Shown: positions 12,301 through 23,600 of the stretch, piece by piece
Position numbering within the stretch: the stretch's first letter is position 1
Layout: the number at the start of each line of letters is the position of its first letter
Origin: Cordia subcordata
Taxonomy: Eukaryota > Streptophyta > Magnoliopsida > Boraginales > Cordiaceae
DNA: 64,000 nt
Assembly: GCA_028554755.1 (NCBI GenBank)
Contig: JAPTOF010000005.1
Coordinates: forward strand, 14,296,001 to 14,360,000
Direction: 5' to 3'
The notes under the pieces: generated by a model
What the model saw: the letters and a program-made list of their open reading frames with translations, nothing else
What the model was told of the DNA's origin: nothing
The model's database searches: none
Program-made: the position numbers and the translations under genes

Positions 12301-12977
12301 GTCTAGCATGTTAACAATGCAAAAGCTGTCCATATTCCAATTAGCAAACAGGCTTAGTTTCTAATGTCTTCAAACTTGGCATTCAGATTAAAAAGCGAGA
12401 CTCATTGGTCTTTCCTCCTGCAGCTGGCTTTTCCAAAAGTCAACATTTTGATCCATTTTGGACTCTGTAATGCAACTAAATCCTGCCCAGCAGTAAAGTT
12501 TTTCACTCACCAAAATGTTGAATCTGAGCTAAGATATGCTACGCGGGAGTTCTTCAAAAGGGACGAGGGGTTGCAGGTCGATTTAGCCAAGAGAACTGTC
12601 TATCTATCCAGGATCATAAAATGGTAAGTCACAAGATCAGGAATTGGTTTCTTTCCTCTTTGAATGTAACTAAGAATCGTAGGGAACGTGCAATTAAGGG
12701 AAGCTTCTTCCGTGCCTAGAAAAAACACTTGGGGGCCTCACAAAAAGTATGTGGAGCTCACAAACTCTGACATGGTATTGCAATCTAAATAACAGTTGTT
12801 CATTCTGAATCTTTATTCTGCAGGTATAGTGTAGATTTCGGTCAAGAAAGGGAGCTCTTGAAGTGGATAATAAATTACTTGGACGCGACCAAGGCCGGTC
12901 TTCTAACACATCTTTTGAGTGATGGGGGCCCTGTCAATATAGTTTATCAGAACTTTGATTGGTCTCTTAATTCCTAA
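3398..12977 (+). CDS. Glutaredoxin-like / DEP / DUF547 fusion protein, six exons
   Basis: Exons 3398-4597, 9299-9354, 9444-9674, 11445-11736, 12424-12623 and 12824-12977 all have GT/AG borders and keep one frame, giving 2133 nt (710 aa plus stop). Domain order: a long acidic, low-complexity N-terminus with Thr8, Asn/Asp, Gln and Asp runs (residues 1-230); a glutaredoxin fold (~232-315) with a monothiol-like CRDS at 242-245 and the TVP cis-proline loop at 282-284; a DEP domain (~350-440) running across introns 1 and 2; and DUF547 (~497-640, e.g. LAFFLNLYNAMVIHAVI). This order is a known plant-specific architecture of uncharacterised function. The CxxS site suggests thiol binding or Fe-S/glutathione chemistry rather than disulfide reduction, which is inference. 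An in-frame ATG at 3329 would add 23 residues with a hydrophobic stretch (SIFICIAFSYFLFL); I prefer 3398, but the start is unresolved. Intron 1 (4.7 kb) holds several MITEs. Confidence 0.9.
4790..5040. repeat. Three imperfect ~80-100 bp repeats in intron 1
   Basis: The phrase AAAATAGATACT..CCTTATTTTAGAGGC..TTTATGTTA occurs at ~4797-4833, ~4852-4893 and, weaker, ~4990-5033. The spacers are similar, with 'TTCGATTTAAGACACAAACCAACA' related to 'GGTTTAAGACATAAACCAACAC' at 4730. It lies wholly within intron 1 of the Grx-DEP-DUF547 gene. Confidence 0.6.
5041..5810. other. Intron 1 sequence, nothing specific
   Basis: AT-rich intronic sequence. The words 'TTCAAGCCCCATGTTTTA' and 'TTCAAGTCCCATGTTTTA' occur at ~5269 and ~5321 as a short duplication. 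An 80-codon minus-strand frame at 5408-5650 has no recognisable domain. Confidence 0.35.
5814..6241. mobile_element. PIF/Harbinger-type MITE, 428 bp
   Basis: The ends are inverted: GAGCCCGTTTGG at the left and CCAAACCCGCTC at the right, with further inverted GCTTATAAGC-type words inside. A TAA target duplication flanks it (5811-5813 and 6242-6244). TIR start and 3-bp TWA duplication are typical of Tourist-like elements. It has no coding capacity and sits in intron 1 of the Grx-DEP-DUF547 gene. Confidence 0.75.
7431..7780. mobile_element. PIF/Harbinger-type MITE, ~350 bp, degenerate right end
   Basis: The left end GAGCCCGTTTGGCTAAC is the same family as the element at 5814. The right end (TTAGCCAAATGAAGTCAGC) is a mutated inverse. 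TTA flanks both sides (7428-7430 and 7781-7783). It is in intron 1 of the Grx-DEP-DUF547 gene. Confidence 0.65.
7784..8683. other. Intron 1 sequence with a short GC-richer island and a 34-bp tandem repeat
   Basis: Positions ~7880-8070 are GC-richer than the surroundings, with repeated GGGCC/GGCCC words, but no domain is readable. At ~8281-8341 a ~34-bp unit (AGCATATTATAGGCTTAGGA plus CAAAAATTA) is present twice in tandem. Confidence 0.4.
8684..8802. mobile_element. Tourist-like MITE, 119 bp
   Basis: Near-perfect inverted structure: the left end GAGCCTGTTTGGCTTTGCTT mirrors the right AAGCCAAACAGCCTG, and inner arms GGGCTTATAAGCCCC / GGGACTTATAAGCCCC surround a short loop. TTA target duplications lie at 8681-8683 and 8803-8805. 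Same family as the copies at 39252, 58107, 58274, 58387 and 59127. It lies in intron 1, about 500 bp before exon 2 of the Grx-DEP-DUF547 gene. Confidence 0.85.
9810..10020 (+). mobile_element. LTR-like fragment (possible solo copia LTR) in intron 3
   Basis: The segment begins TGTTACTTGATAAG, contains a TATA-like TATTTATATAAATTT at ~9914 and ends in a CT-rich tract (TCTCTCTCTGTTCTCGTTCTC). This is the typical order of a small plant copia LTR (U3 TATA, then a pyrimidine-rich leader). No coding sequence or second LTR is adjacent, so a solo LTR is inferred. It lies between exons 3 and 4 of the Grx-DEP-DUF547 gene. Confidence 0.4.
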
Positions 12978-13533
12978 GGGTATCATTAATGGCTGCAAAC
13001 TTCAGCTGTAATGAGCATCTTCCAATTTTCTTTTCTCTCTCTCTCTCCCCTATCTTTTTATTTTTTTCGTTTTTCTGTTTGTGTTTCAGTTTTAATCTTA
13101 GATGAAAAGATCAGCATTATACAGATGAAGAGTCTCTGTCGATAGCAGAAGAATTTTGAAAATGTTATTCATTGCAGTAAATGAATATAATTGGAAAGGG
13201 TGTCTAGATCTTTCATTTGATTTGTTTACTATATATCTCTTTATATCATGGATTTTGTGGATATTCAAAGTCCATTAGTTAGTGACCAAAATCCAAGCCC
13301 AAGAGAAAAAAATCTGTGAGGTTAAAAAAGAAACTTTCTTGAAAAACAAGTCTTTGTATTCCGATAAATAGGGGTTTGTATGTTGTAATTCTATAGACTT
13401 CAAGAATAACAAAATTTATTGTTCTTCCCCTTGCTCACTCGTTTCATTCTCTTTCCCTCTTAGTTTTCAGTTTTATAAACCTCAAATTGTTTGCAACAGA
13501 GGGACTATTACAAAAGAAACAGTATTTTACTAA
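12978..13533. other. 3' flank of the Grx-DEP-DUF547 gene
   Basis: After the TAA at 12975-12977 the sequence becomes T-rich, with a CT tract at 13034-13050. AATAAA-like words suitable for polyadenylation occur further down. Positions ~13372-13500 contain an LTR-like pyrimidine-rich passage. No further coding sequence is seen. Confidence 0.4.
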
Positions 13534-13761
13534 GGGTCCGTTTGAATTGACTTTTTTTAAAAGTGTTTTTTTTTAAATAATTTTTGAAAAATAATTTTTT
13601 TCGAGAAGCTGAAAATTCGGGCTTCTAAAAAAATTATATTTGAGCTTTTTTTTAGAGTTTCAATTTTTTAAAAGTCAAATTAAATAGTTATTGCAAATTT
13701 AATGTAATATTTTCAGAAAAAAAATACTTTTTCCTGAAAAAAAACTAATCTAAACAGGCCC
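13534..13761. mobile_element. T/A-rich MITE with GGGTCCGTTTGAATTGAC ends, 228 bp
   Basis: The left end GGGTCCGTTTGAATTGAC mirrors the right CTAATCTAAACAGGCCC. TAA flanks it on both sides (13531-13533 and 13762-13764). The interior is long T-runs followed by long A-runs, so the whole element can fold back. Related copies lie at ~23840, 24371 and 27664. Confidence 0.7.
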
Positions 13762-14378
13762 TAAGTAAATCACTCTCTCACTATTGGATGAAATTATGGT
13801 AAATTAGATGACTCCTCATTCGCCATTGTGGGATATTTATGAAGGGATTAGAGAAATGCTGTATCCTTTTGGAAGGCACTTGTTCACTTGAACAAATGGA
13901 TTGCAGAAACCATAATTAACCCCCCAGTCTTTCTGTGACCTGTAGTTGTCATTGCATATCAGCATCTCTAGAAATGACTATTATGGAGAAAAAATTTACA
14001 CCCAATCAATAGGATCATATTTGTATATTTAACATTAAATTAACCTTTTTTTCTTCTTGCAAAAAAAAAAAAAGAAGAGAAAATGATAATATTTATCTAG
14101 AGACCAGAAGATATGAGTCATTAAGGTAAATAATCTCAAAAGGTTCAAGCTCTAGTGTAAATATTTTGAGATCAATAAGCATGGTAAGATACCTATACTC
14201 TTGTTGTACAACAAACCTTTTGATCTTACCTATATATATTACTCTCCTATAAAAATAGAACATAAAGAATCCTCCAATATGCTCTATTTGGAGAGGATCT
14301 AAGATCATTTCACAATAATGTTGAAATATACTTGCCTCCTATAAGCTTTTGCCGAACATATAAGATATTGGCTTCTTA

Positions 14379-14630
14379 TGCTCCATTTGTTATAATCTTA
14401 TTTTAAGATGCTTATCCTATTGAAATGAGGGTACATCTTATAAGATTTAAAAAATCTTATCATACATCCCATAAAAATTCAAAGCAAAACCATATTTTTT
14501 ATCTTATAAGAAATAAGTGATCTATCCTATCTTATATTTTACAACTATAAAATACACGGTACATGTGATAAGATATCTCTAAATTTCAATAGAATAAGTA
14601 TTTTAAAATAAGATCATTCCAAACACACTA
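14379..14630. mobile_element. MITE forming the 3' end of the potassium transporter gene, 252 bp
   Basis: The right end ATAAGATCATTCCAAACACACTA mirrors the left TGCTCCATTTGTTATAATCTTAT with some mismatches. TTA occurs on both flanks (14376-14378 and 14631-14633). It is the same family as the copy at 62246-62505. The right border is only four bases from the stop codon (14635-14637) of the minus-strand potassium transporter, so the 3' UTR of that gene must be MITE sequence. Confidence 0.7.
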
Positions 14631-14634
14631 TTAA

Positions 14635-17600
14635 TCAAGCTTCATAAAGCATGCCAACTTCAATGCGTTGAGGTAGTGGTATGCCCAAAGCAGGCAATGC
14701 GGATCTGCAATTACTGTGCAAAAATTCATAGAACGCGAGCATAGTTCTGTCAAACAAACTGCAGTTTTCGCCTACATGGAACCTTGTCTTCCCACGAAAG
14801 TGAACCACTCCGGCAAGCTTTGCCTCTTCCAAGTCAGAAATAGCTTCTTCATCATCCATAGATGATAATTGTGTGCTGTCCGTGCAGATGTTGCGTATGT
14901 GAGCTCGTAAGCAATCAGTAACTTGACTAACAAACTCATCCCCTTTGGGACTGAGAGACTCCGAGTATCCATACTGAATTACACAACCGTAGACATCTTT
15001 GAGGCCTAATCTCTTGGGAATTATTCTTTCATGTGGAGCAACTTTGGGAACCAACAAATATCGGAGAGTTGTGAATATGGTAACCTTGTGAAGAGATCTC
15101 ATGTTCTTTATATAGTGACCAAAAAGAGGGGTCAAACCATCTTGGATGTTGGTGTAGAAGAAACAAAGTCCAGGAACCCTCTGAACACCCGGATCATTTA
15201 GTAGCATTTTAAGACGGTCGAGGTCAATTTTGTGGGTCAACTCATACTCTATCTTCCTCTGCCTCCCATAAAACCAACCGAACATGATAAATGCAAGAAT
15301 GAAACAAATGGCAAAAGGGATCCATCCACCTTCTGGAATTTTGGTAAAGACAGCACTCACATAGACACCCTCCGTTGTGAAGAATACTACGAAATAAAGC
15401 GCAACCAGAACTGGTGGAGTCCTCCAGACGATGATCATAACCAATGTCAACAGTACCGTGGTGATCAGCATCACCATACTAACCACAACACCTGCAAAAG
15501 ATCTCATCTTGGTTACTTGTCTAGTCATTGCAAGAATTGTCCTAGACATGCTTAGGAGAGAGTAATGCACAATAACATGCTATAAGGAGCTCGTAGGCCT
15601 CCTCTGTCATGAGAAAAACAATTCTTCTATAACGCCTTATTTTGTTCTTTTGATTCTCTTTTCGCCAGAGGATTTTGTTAATGTTGTCGATGCCCAATTT
15701 TTCCCATGAATTCCACGCAGGTCATCAGGCATGTCAATTTGAAAGAAGATACAAAAGATTGATTTCAACATAATACTCTCTGTTGAGAACATGAGAAAGA
15801 GAGTTATAGGAACCCCTAGCCAATAGTTTAAGTTTCCATAATCACTTGAAATGGTAGCGAAAGAACATCAGATCAATTTGTTCTGCCACTCAATTATAAT
15901 ATACTGCATACACAATCAAAGTAATCAGGCGTGCACATGAACTGCCAGCATCCGTGATATAATTAAATAATGACAAAAGCACCTCTTTAATAGCTTTAAC
16001 TTTTACTTAAGGCCCAATTGTACACTGTCCAAAACAAGTTATTTGGCATGTGACAGTATGAATAAAGAAGACAAATCAACATACAGTTAGTGATATTATG
16101 TATGATAACTTCTGTTGTTATTACACTTGTTGATACTGGCCTTAGGAGAGAATCTCACCATTGTTTTCTTAAATGTTTCATTGCTACAAAAATGAAAAGC
16201 AAAGAAGTTTGCCGAAGGTGAATTTATATCAGAGCAAAAGTTTTAAATCTAGTGGTACCCAGGAGGAAGGTTAATACCTGGGATAAATTAGGTTACTAGT
16301 TCTAAGGTGAGTCAATATCAGATTGTAAGCATTTGGGTACTTAGAAGAATGCTACCAAAAAGCATGTGATACCAGAGACATATCAGGCAAATATTTGAAT
16401 AAATGAAGAATAGGTTGATGACATTGTTCGTCTTACCGAAGGCATTCCCAATATCTTTTCCATCCCCAAATATGAGTATAACAGCAACACAAAGAATCAT
16501 TAGGATATAATTCACCTCAGGAGAGTAAACCTCGCCTTGTTTACTGGATGATGTGTGCACGACTTTCACTCGAGGAAAGTGGTCCAGTACAACAGATTGC
16601 TTAATAACAGAAAAAGTTGCTGATATCAATGATTGACTTGCAACTATTGCAGCTGATGTGGCTATAACAAAGATTGGCCAATAGATTGCAGATGGTACAA
16701 ACTTGTAGAACCCGTCATCATGGTCATTTGGGTTTCTGATCAGGTAAGCAGTCTGTCCCGCATATGTCAGGACCAGCGATGGATATATAGTGCACAGAAA
16801 TGCTATCTGCGGGTATTACTATCTTTAGACCATACAATCCCGAAAAATTTAAAAGAAAAATTTACTAAAGCGAAAGTAACAGTGCTTCACCTGGATGGAA
16901 CGTCTATTAAAATGACCAAGGTCTGCAAACATTGCTTCAGAACCTGAATATTAGAGAAAATGCTGTGAAACATGTATATTTCTTTCCTTTGCCTTAATTA
17001 CTTTCACTGAGATTTTTTTTCCATTAGGGTAACCCAAAATTAATAAATTAAAAATAACAAACAAAACAAAAACTTCAAATACTAGACACAAACATTCCAC
17101 CTCAGGCACATCCTTTTACAATTATGGCAACCATATATAAGAATTCTAGTCGATTACTTTTAATTAGTACAGAAAAATTTAGAACTCATTTCACAATATT
17201 TTGCTGGTGATAAGAACGTCTTGATATGAATGGCCAGGACCAGTAGGAGAAATTTCTACAACTCCCACATATACTCCCATTAAGAATTTTGATGCTTGCT
17301 GGAAGTTCCTTTTCACATATCCATGTGCAGTTTGAGTTCAATGCTGAAGAAGGAAAGAAAGATATAATAATTCCAAAGTTCTGATACGTAGCTTAGGTTT
17401 GAAAACGAAGGACGCCTCCTTCCAGCAGAGCGGGAGGCCTGAGCCATTAGTGAGATACCCCTGATTGAACTGATCAGGTCATGTAGAAAAAAGTTTCAAG
17501 TCCATGAGTTTGTTGGGATGCCTAATCCTTTATTTCTGTTGTTAAGGTGGAAAACTAAACCAAAGTCTGCCACGACACCCATCCCAACCCAATTACCACA

Positions 17601-20600
17601 GAGCAGAAACACCAAAAGGAAGAAAAAAGAGGATAAGAGTGGAAAGAGGTGAAAATGATCCATAGATAATAACTCTTGAAAGTTTCATATGTCTCACCTG
17701 TGATGCAAAGGACTGTACCCCCAAGCAACACCCATCCTTCTTTTCGATTTCTCCAGAAGAAGTGAAACATGTAATGGGGAGAAATTGCCTTAAATATACT
17801 GGGATAGTTCTTTATTATGCTGTATATTCCTACAAGAGGAGTAGAAAGAGTCCATGCACCCATTATAGGAGAGAACAGGAAACTCACACGTGACGTGCCA
17901 AATTTCTGCAGGAGGAATAGAAAGATAAGGACAATGGCTGAGAGGGCTTCGACCAGTGCTGCAAGTTGGAACCAGAGAAAGAAATTGTGAAAATGAAGCT
18001 ATCCATCAGAATAATTTAAATTTTCTCCACTGTTTATATTGGACTCTTGTTGAATGATAACTGCCCCAGCTTGCTCCAATTATTAGTTTCTCTAACCACT
18101 TCGTAGTAACTGATAACTGACCAACTATAAGCCTTTGTACTCATCTATTATCTGCACTGATTTCATTTGCTCTATATCTCCACTAGTGTAGCGCCCGTGC
18201 GATGCACGGGGTTATCATAATTTTTAAAGAAGATAATTATTTTTAAATAATATGATAAAAAATTATGGACTGAAAATAAATAAGCAACTTATATGGTTAA
18301 TATAATAAAAAATTATATCTAACATTGTTATTAAATATAAATTATAAAATTATACATATATATTATTGTCTTGTATGTTCAATAGAATTTTTAAAAATGT
18401 ATATGACAATAATTACCCAAAAAATGCGTACATATTTGATGGGTCCACAATAATGAAAATAATTGACAGGGTTATTGAATGTAATAACATGGGGTAGACG
18501 AGCTTTATTGTAATAGGTGTGGTGCAATATAATTTATGTCTGAAGGAAAGGTGAAAATTAAAAAAACCGGAAAAAGAAAAGGAAAGAAAGGCAGAAATAA
18601 TTGATAGGAAGAAGCTGACACGTGGAATGCAGAGGGGATGAAACATGGCGTGATATGGTGCAATGGTCATTACTTTATTAGTATGTATAGATGTAACTAA
18701 GAATCAGCATTTTGTTCTTCAATTGCATTATAATCTTATAAGAAATAAAAACTAATGCTCTGTTTGGTATAAGCTTATTATAAGATGCCTTTTTACGTAG
18801 AATAAATCTATCCACCATATATCTCCAATCCATAAGGCTTCAGTAGCTGATAGGTTACTGGGACATAATACAGCAGCAGAATGCAATAACACTTACATTT
18901 GTTTACAGAGGGAAATGGTGCTCTAATACCATCCATTGCTGATAACACTGAGCAAAGATTGAGGAGCAATAGTTAAACAACGTACCAATTGATAGAAACA
19001 AATGCCCAAAGGCAGAGAAGAATAAGTATAATCATGTAATTTACCGGAAATTGCAGGAGTGAGTATGCCATCGCCAATCAGCATGCACATGCCTAACATT
19101 GCAATGAATAGCAACACCCTTCGAGCGATCAAGTTCTTCTCAAAAAATTTACCAAGCCAACATGGCTTTTCAAATCTTGTGCTGTTGCCACGTGACAGAT
19201 TTGAGCTTGAATCTATCTGTCTGGATGGCAGAATTCCTACATTAATATACCTACAGAGTAAGGAGTAAAGGGCAAATGTTCCACCTGCAAAGAAACAATT
19301 CCTGAGTCAAGAAATTAAGCCAAGATATCTAACCAACAATTTGCAATCCCTGAACCACAAACTGCTACAATATAGTGGAAGTGAAAATATAAGTGAGGGG
19401 AGTTTCAGTCCTACCAACTGTCTTGCAACAACTATAGTTTTGGGTAAGTCAAATTTATGGAAACATAATATTTACAAAGCACAATTCATTCTTGAGTCCT
19501 TTATGCCCATTTGTGACTTGTGGACTCTCTTATGATCTGAGTTATCTGAAATCCAAATTGCGAGATATAGCAGTGTACTGAATGAGTAAAGACTGTCTGA
19601 GTAATATAAAATGCCAACTCTTAAAATCTGGACCAAATAGTCAATACAGTCGAAGTCACATTCTTCAACAGGAAGATTCTTAGAGATATTCACAACGAAA
19701 AAGAATGGAGAATATGGGGGTCTATAAAATTTTTAATAATAAACACATGAATACTAAAGAAAGGGAGACAGCAAATGTGTATAAAGCAGTCAAATCCGGC
19801 ATAACATTGATATGTAAATAGAAAAGCTATATGGAAAGATGCATTGAGTTGGGAAGTAACTTCAGAAGAACATAGGTAAACGGACTATACTTGCTGTACT
19901 CCTAAACATTAAGTATCCTATCAACTATGCTCTACTGCAACCATAAATATGGGTTATCTTAAAAGGAAAAATGCTGCACTACAACATTTGCATTAGAAAG
20001 TCCAAGCATCTAAACTTCATAACTTGTGTTACAAATCATTCCCTGAAGGAGGCAGTTTCAGACTAATAAACAAGTATGCCCAGGGGAATAAAAAAGAGTT
20101 CAAGTACTGCAGCTTCTTTTTCTATTTCCAACATTAGCTTTAGCCACAAAAACTGAAGTTTATGTTAATATTTAATAGTCAGCAAGAATCATAGCTGTCT
20201 GGAGTCAAATGTACCTTCACCATGATCATCAGCTTTGAGAGCAATGCAAGAATACTTGACTACCCCTATCAAACTCAATGTCCAGAACATGGTGCTGTAG
20301 ATTCCCAAATAGTCATCCTCAGTTGGAGCTTTCAAGGGCATTGATGGGTACACATAAAGCGGAGAAGTGACAAGTCCCCCAAAAACAACCCCTAGAGTCT
20401 TGTAAGCGAGTAGTAGAGTCCCCCATCGTCCTGTTCCCTACACCAAATTTAGTTTTGAGGGACAAAAAGATGTAAACAATTGATAAAAAGAATTACAACA
20501 TAATTCTCTAAGATAATGAAGTATTAAACAACACCGAGATTTGAGCAATATCAAGAGTAATAGTGGTAACTGGCAAATAAATCATATTACGACAAACCAG

Positions 20601-23600
20601 TTTTAGCAAATTAATTGTCCCTCTGCCTGATAAGTAGCAGCTGGCTAGCAGAACATCACACTAAGATTATACTGTTTCATTCTTATTTTAGTTTATATTT
20701 TCACAACATCTAATCAGATGTTAATTCCAGAAGCCTCTTTATTTATTCTCATGCAAGAGGCAAACCAAAGTAATTATGGATGAACATCCTTTTCAAGCTT
20801 TCTTTTATGTGTTCGCAGTCTTATACACTATTCTCTCCTTTTGGTGTTCAGTCATGCAGAGTGGTTCCATATATGCCTATTTCCATTCACCTTTTCTACA
20901 TTTTCTTCATTAATGCTTTCACAGTTCCAAGGATTGAACAGATTACTTCAAGTTTATTGGTATGTTGTTTTGCAAAAGATAGTTCTCATTTATTCTTGAT
21001 GCTATAGAGTGACTCTTGGTATAACCACATTCAACTTCTAAGTGGTTTCTTGGCTCTGCAACCATGGGAGAGGATAGAATGGTGATCCATCTACAATTCC
21101 CAAGATTGATGCTTTTGTTTAATACCCAATCTATCAACCACAGAGATGAAAAGTATATGAAGATTCGTACCACAGGATGGGATAATTTTGTGTTTCATCT
21201 TGATTGCTTCCCAGGTTGACTCAATTGTGAATCTACCTTCTAGTGTGGTAAGCATATAACTTCATCCTCGTGTTCAACTCTTCAAGGTGGTTTGCCTATG
21301 TGTTGAGCCATACCACATAGAATATGAATTCAACCTGGCCAAACCATTGTCCTCCATTAAAAACAATTGCAACCTTACTTTGTATACCAAAGCTGGACAA
21401 ATGGATGTCACCTTCTCCAAAGTAGTCTTTTGGATATCTAGAAGAATACCAATTAACAAGTCAAGTAAGGTGCTTTTTCCATTTCTAACTTTGTGGAATA
21501 TAAGCTTCTTAACTAAGTGCCTAAGATTGAGGATCTTCGTCCTAGCCTAGGAAGTATTTGTAGGGGTTTAGGCCTTTCCATTACCCAAATACATCTACAT
21601 TAGCAAGAGGTACCCTTTCGTCTGACGCACCCAAGCTGATTCCTGAGGCGTATGCAACTGGCAGAGAAATTTTAGGATCACAACTTGATTTGTATCTGAT
21701 GAGATATAACACAGAGGTCAAGCATTAAATGTCACAGGCAGTTAGATTAGCAAATATCAACTTTGTCATATAGTTGGTCAGTCAGTCAGATATTTTCCGG
21801 TATGTCTTGTCACATCCACCTTCTGAGGAAGCATCACCTTCTCATGGTATAATGCCTAGTCTTGAAATTATTGCCCCACCACCTGCTAGAACATGTAACT
21901 CTCATCTTAAGATGACCAGATCCAGAACTGGCTCTTTAAGACCTCCACTATACAAAATTAACTCTCTCAATTCCCAGACCCCCTACAGCTAAGCCAGTCA
22001 ATTATAAGGAGGCATCTAAGCATGCTCATGGGCAAAACCCATGTCTAAGGAGTATAATGCCTTGCCAAATCAACATACCTGGTATTTGGTACCTTTACCT
22101 CCAAGTCAATTTGTCTGCAAATGGGTGTTCAGAATTAAGAAGAATGGCGATGGTATTGTTGCATGATACAAAGTCAGACTCGTAGCTAAAAGTTTCAATC
22201 AAGAATATGGAGTTGGTTACTTGGAAGCCCTCAGTCAATGGTGAAAATGCAAACTATTAGACGGGCTCTTTCTCTAACTTTAAATTCAAGCCGGCCTATT
22301 AAGCAATTGGATGTTTCCAACGCTTTTCTTCACGGTAAATTTCAAGAAGAAGTTATCATGCAACAACGAGAAGGGTTTGTTGACCCTATCAAGCCAAATC
22401 ATGTTCGTCTTCTGCACAAGTTTATCTATAGCTTAATGCAAGCTCCAAGAGCTTGTTACCAACTTCTTGCCAGTTTTCTCACCAGGATTCTCTCTTCGTC
22501 TTGATCCAATCTGCTACCAATACTGTGTGTCAATATATGCATAACCCTACGCAGTCTCATCTTGGGTTGCTTAAAAGGTTGCTCATGTTTATTCGCGGAC
22601 TCTTAATATTGGTTATCAGTTTACTAAAGGCTCTCTTACTCTCCAGGCTTTTGCTGACGCGCTAATGATCCCATTTCCAAGAGATCTATAACAGGATATG
22701 GCGTGTTCTTTGGCTGAAATCTAATTTGTTGGTGTTTGAAAAGGCAGCCTACAGTGTCCAGGTCTTCAACAGAGGCTGAACACAGGAGCTTGACTTCTAC
22801 CGCTATAGAAATAAAGTGGTTGGCCTTTCTCCTGAAAGATCTCGGCATTAACACACCAGTACCTTCACTCTCTTATGAGAATTAAGTCTGCCATTGCATT
22901 GGCAGATAATCCTGACTAACACAACAGGACAAAACATATAGATCTTGACTATCACTTCATCAGGGAGAAAGTCTTACCCAATCAACTAACCCTTCAATAC
23001 AATTCCAGCTCCGAGCAAATTGCAGATATCTTCCAACTTTTTCTTACCATTATCTTAGAGGCAAGCTGCCCTTGGCTAGTCCCAAGCTTAGCTTGAGCAG
23101 GGTGATAAGCTAGATAATTCAACAATGGTTGTCTGCGCAGTTTGTAATTCGGTTGGCTGAGTTAGTTATTTTGGCACAGGTGATGAATTACTTGCAATGC
23201 CAGCTGGAGTTTGTTAGAGGACATGTGCTTAGCTAGAACATATATTGTCTTATTGGTTAAATGCTACAAGTACAGTTTGTGCCCACTGAAATCAATAATC
23301 TCGCGATCATTTTTCCGCCTCATTGTTATTCTATCAGTTGCAATGTTGCAAAACATTTGGGAGTAGTCGATCAGTCAAAGTTTTGATCTACATAAAAATG
23401 ATTTCTATCAAAAGATTGTTGTTTCAAGAATAACAATTGTTAAGTTACATAATAAATCATTAAATAGGTTCCACATAAGTTAAAAGAGTTGTTTTAAAAC
23501 CTTTATCTTACAACTACTATTGAAAAAGCAAAACATCTCTGGCAATATTCGAATGAACCAAACTATGAAGCACCGAACCCCGACGCTTGACAGACATCGA

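Noticed and set aside
15232..15555. 107-codon plus-strand open frame
   Set aside because: Antisense of the last potassium-transporter exon.
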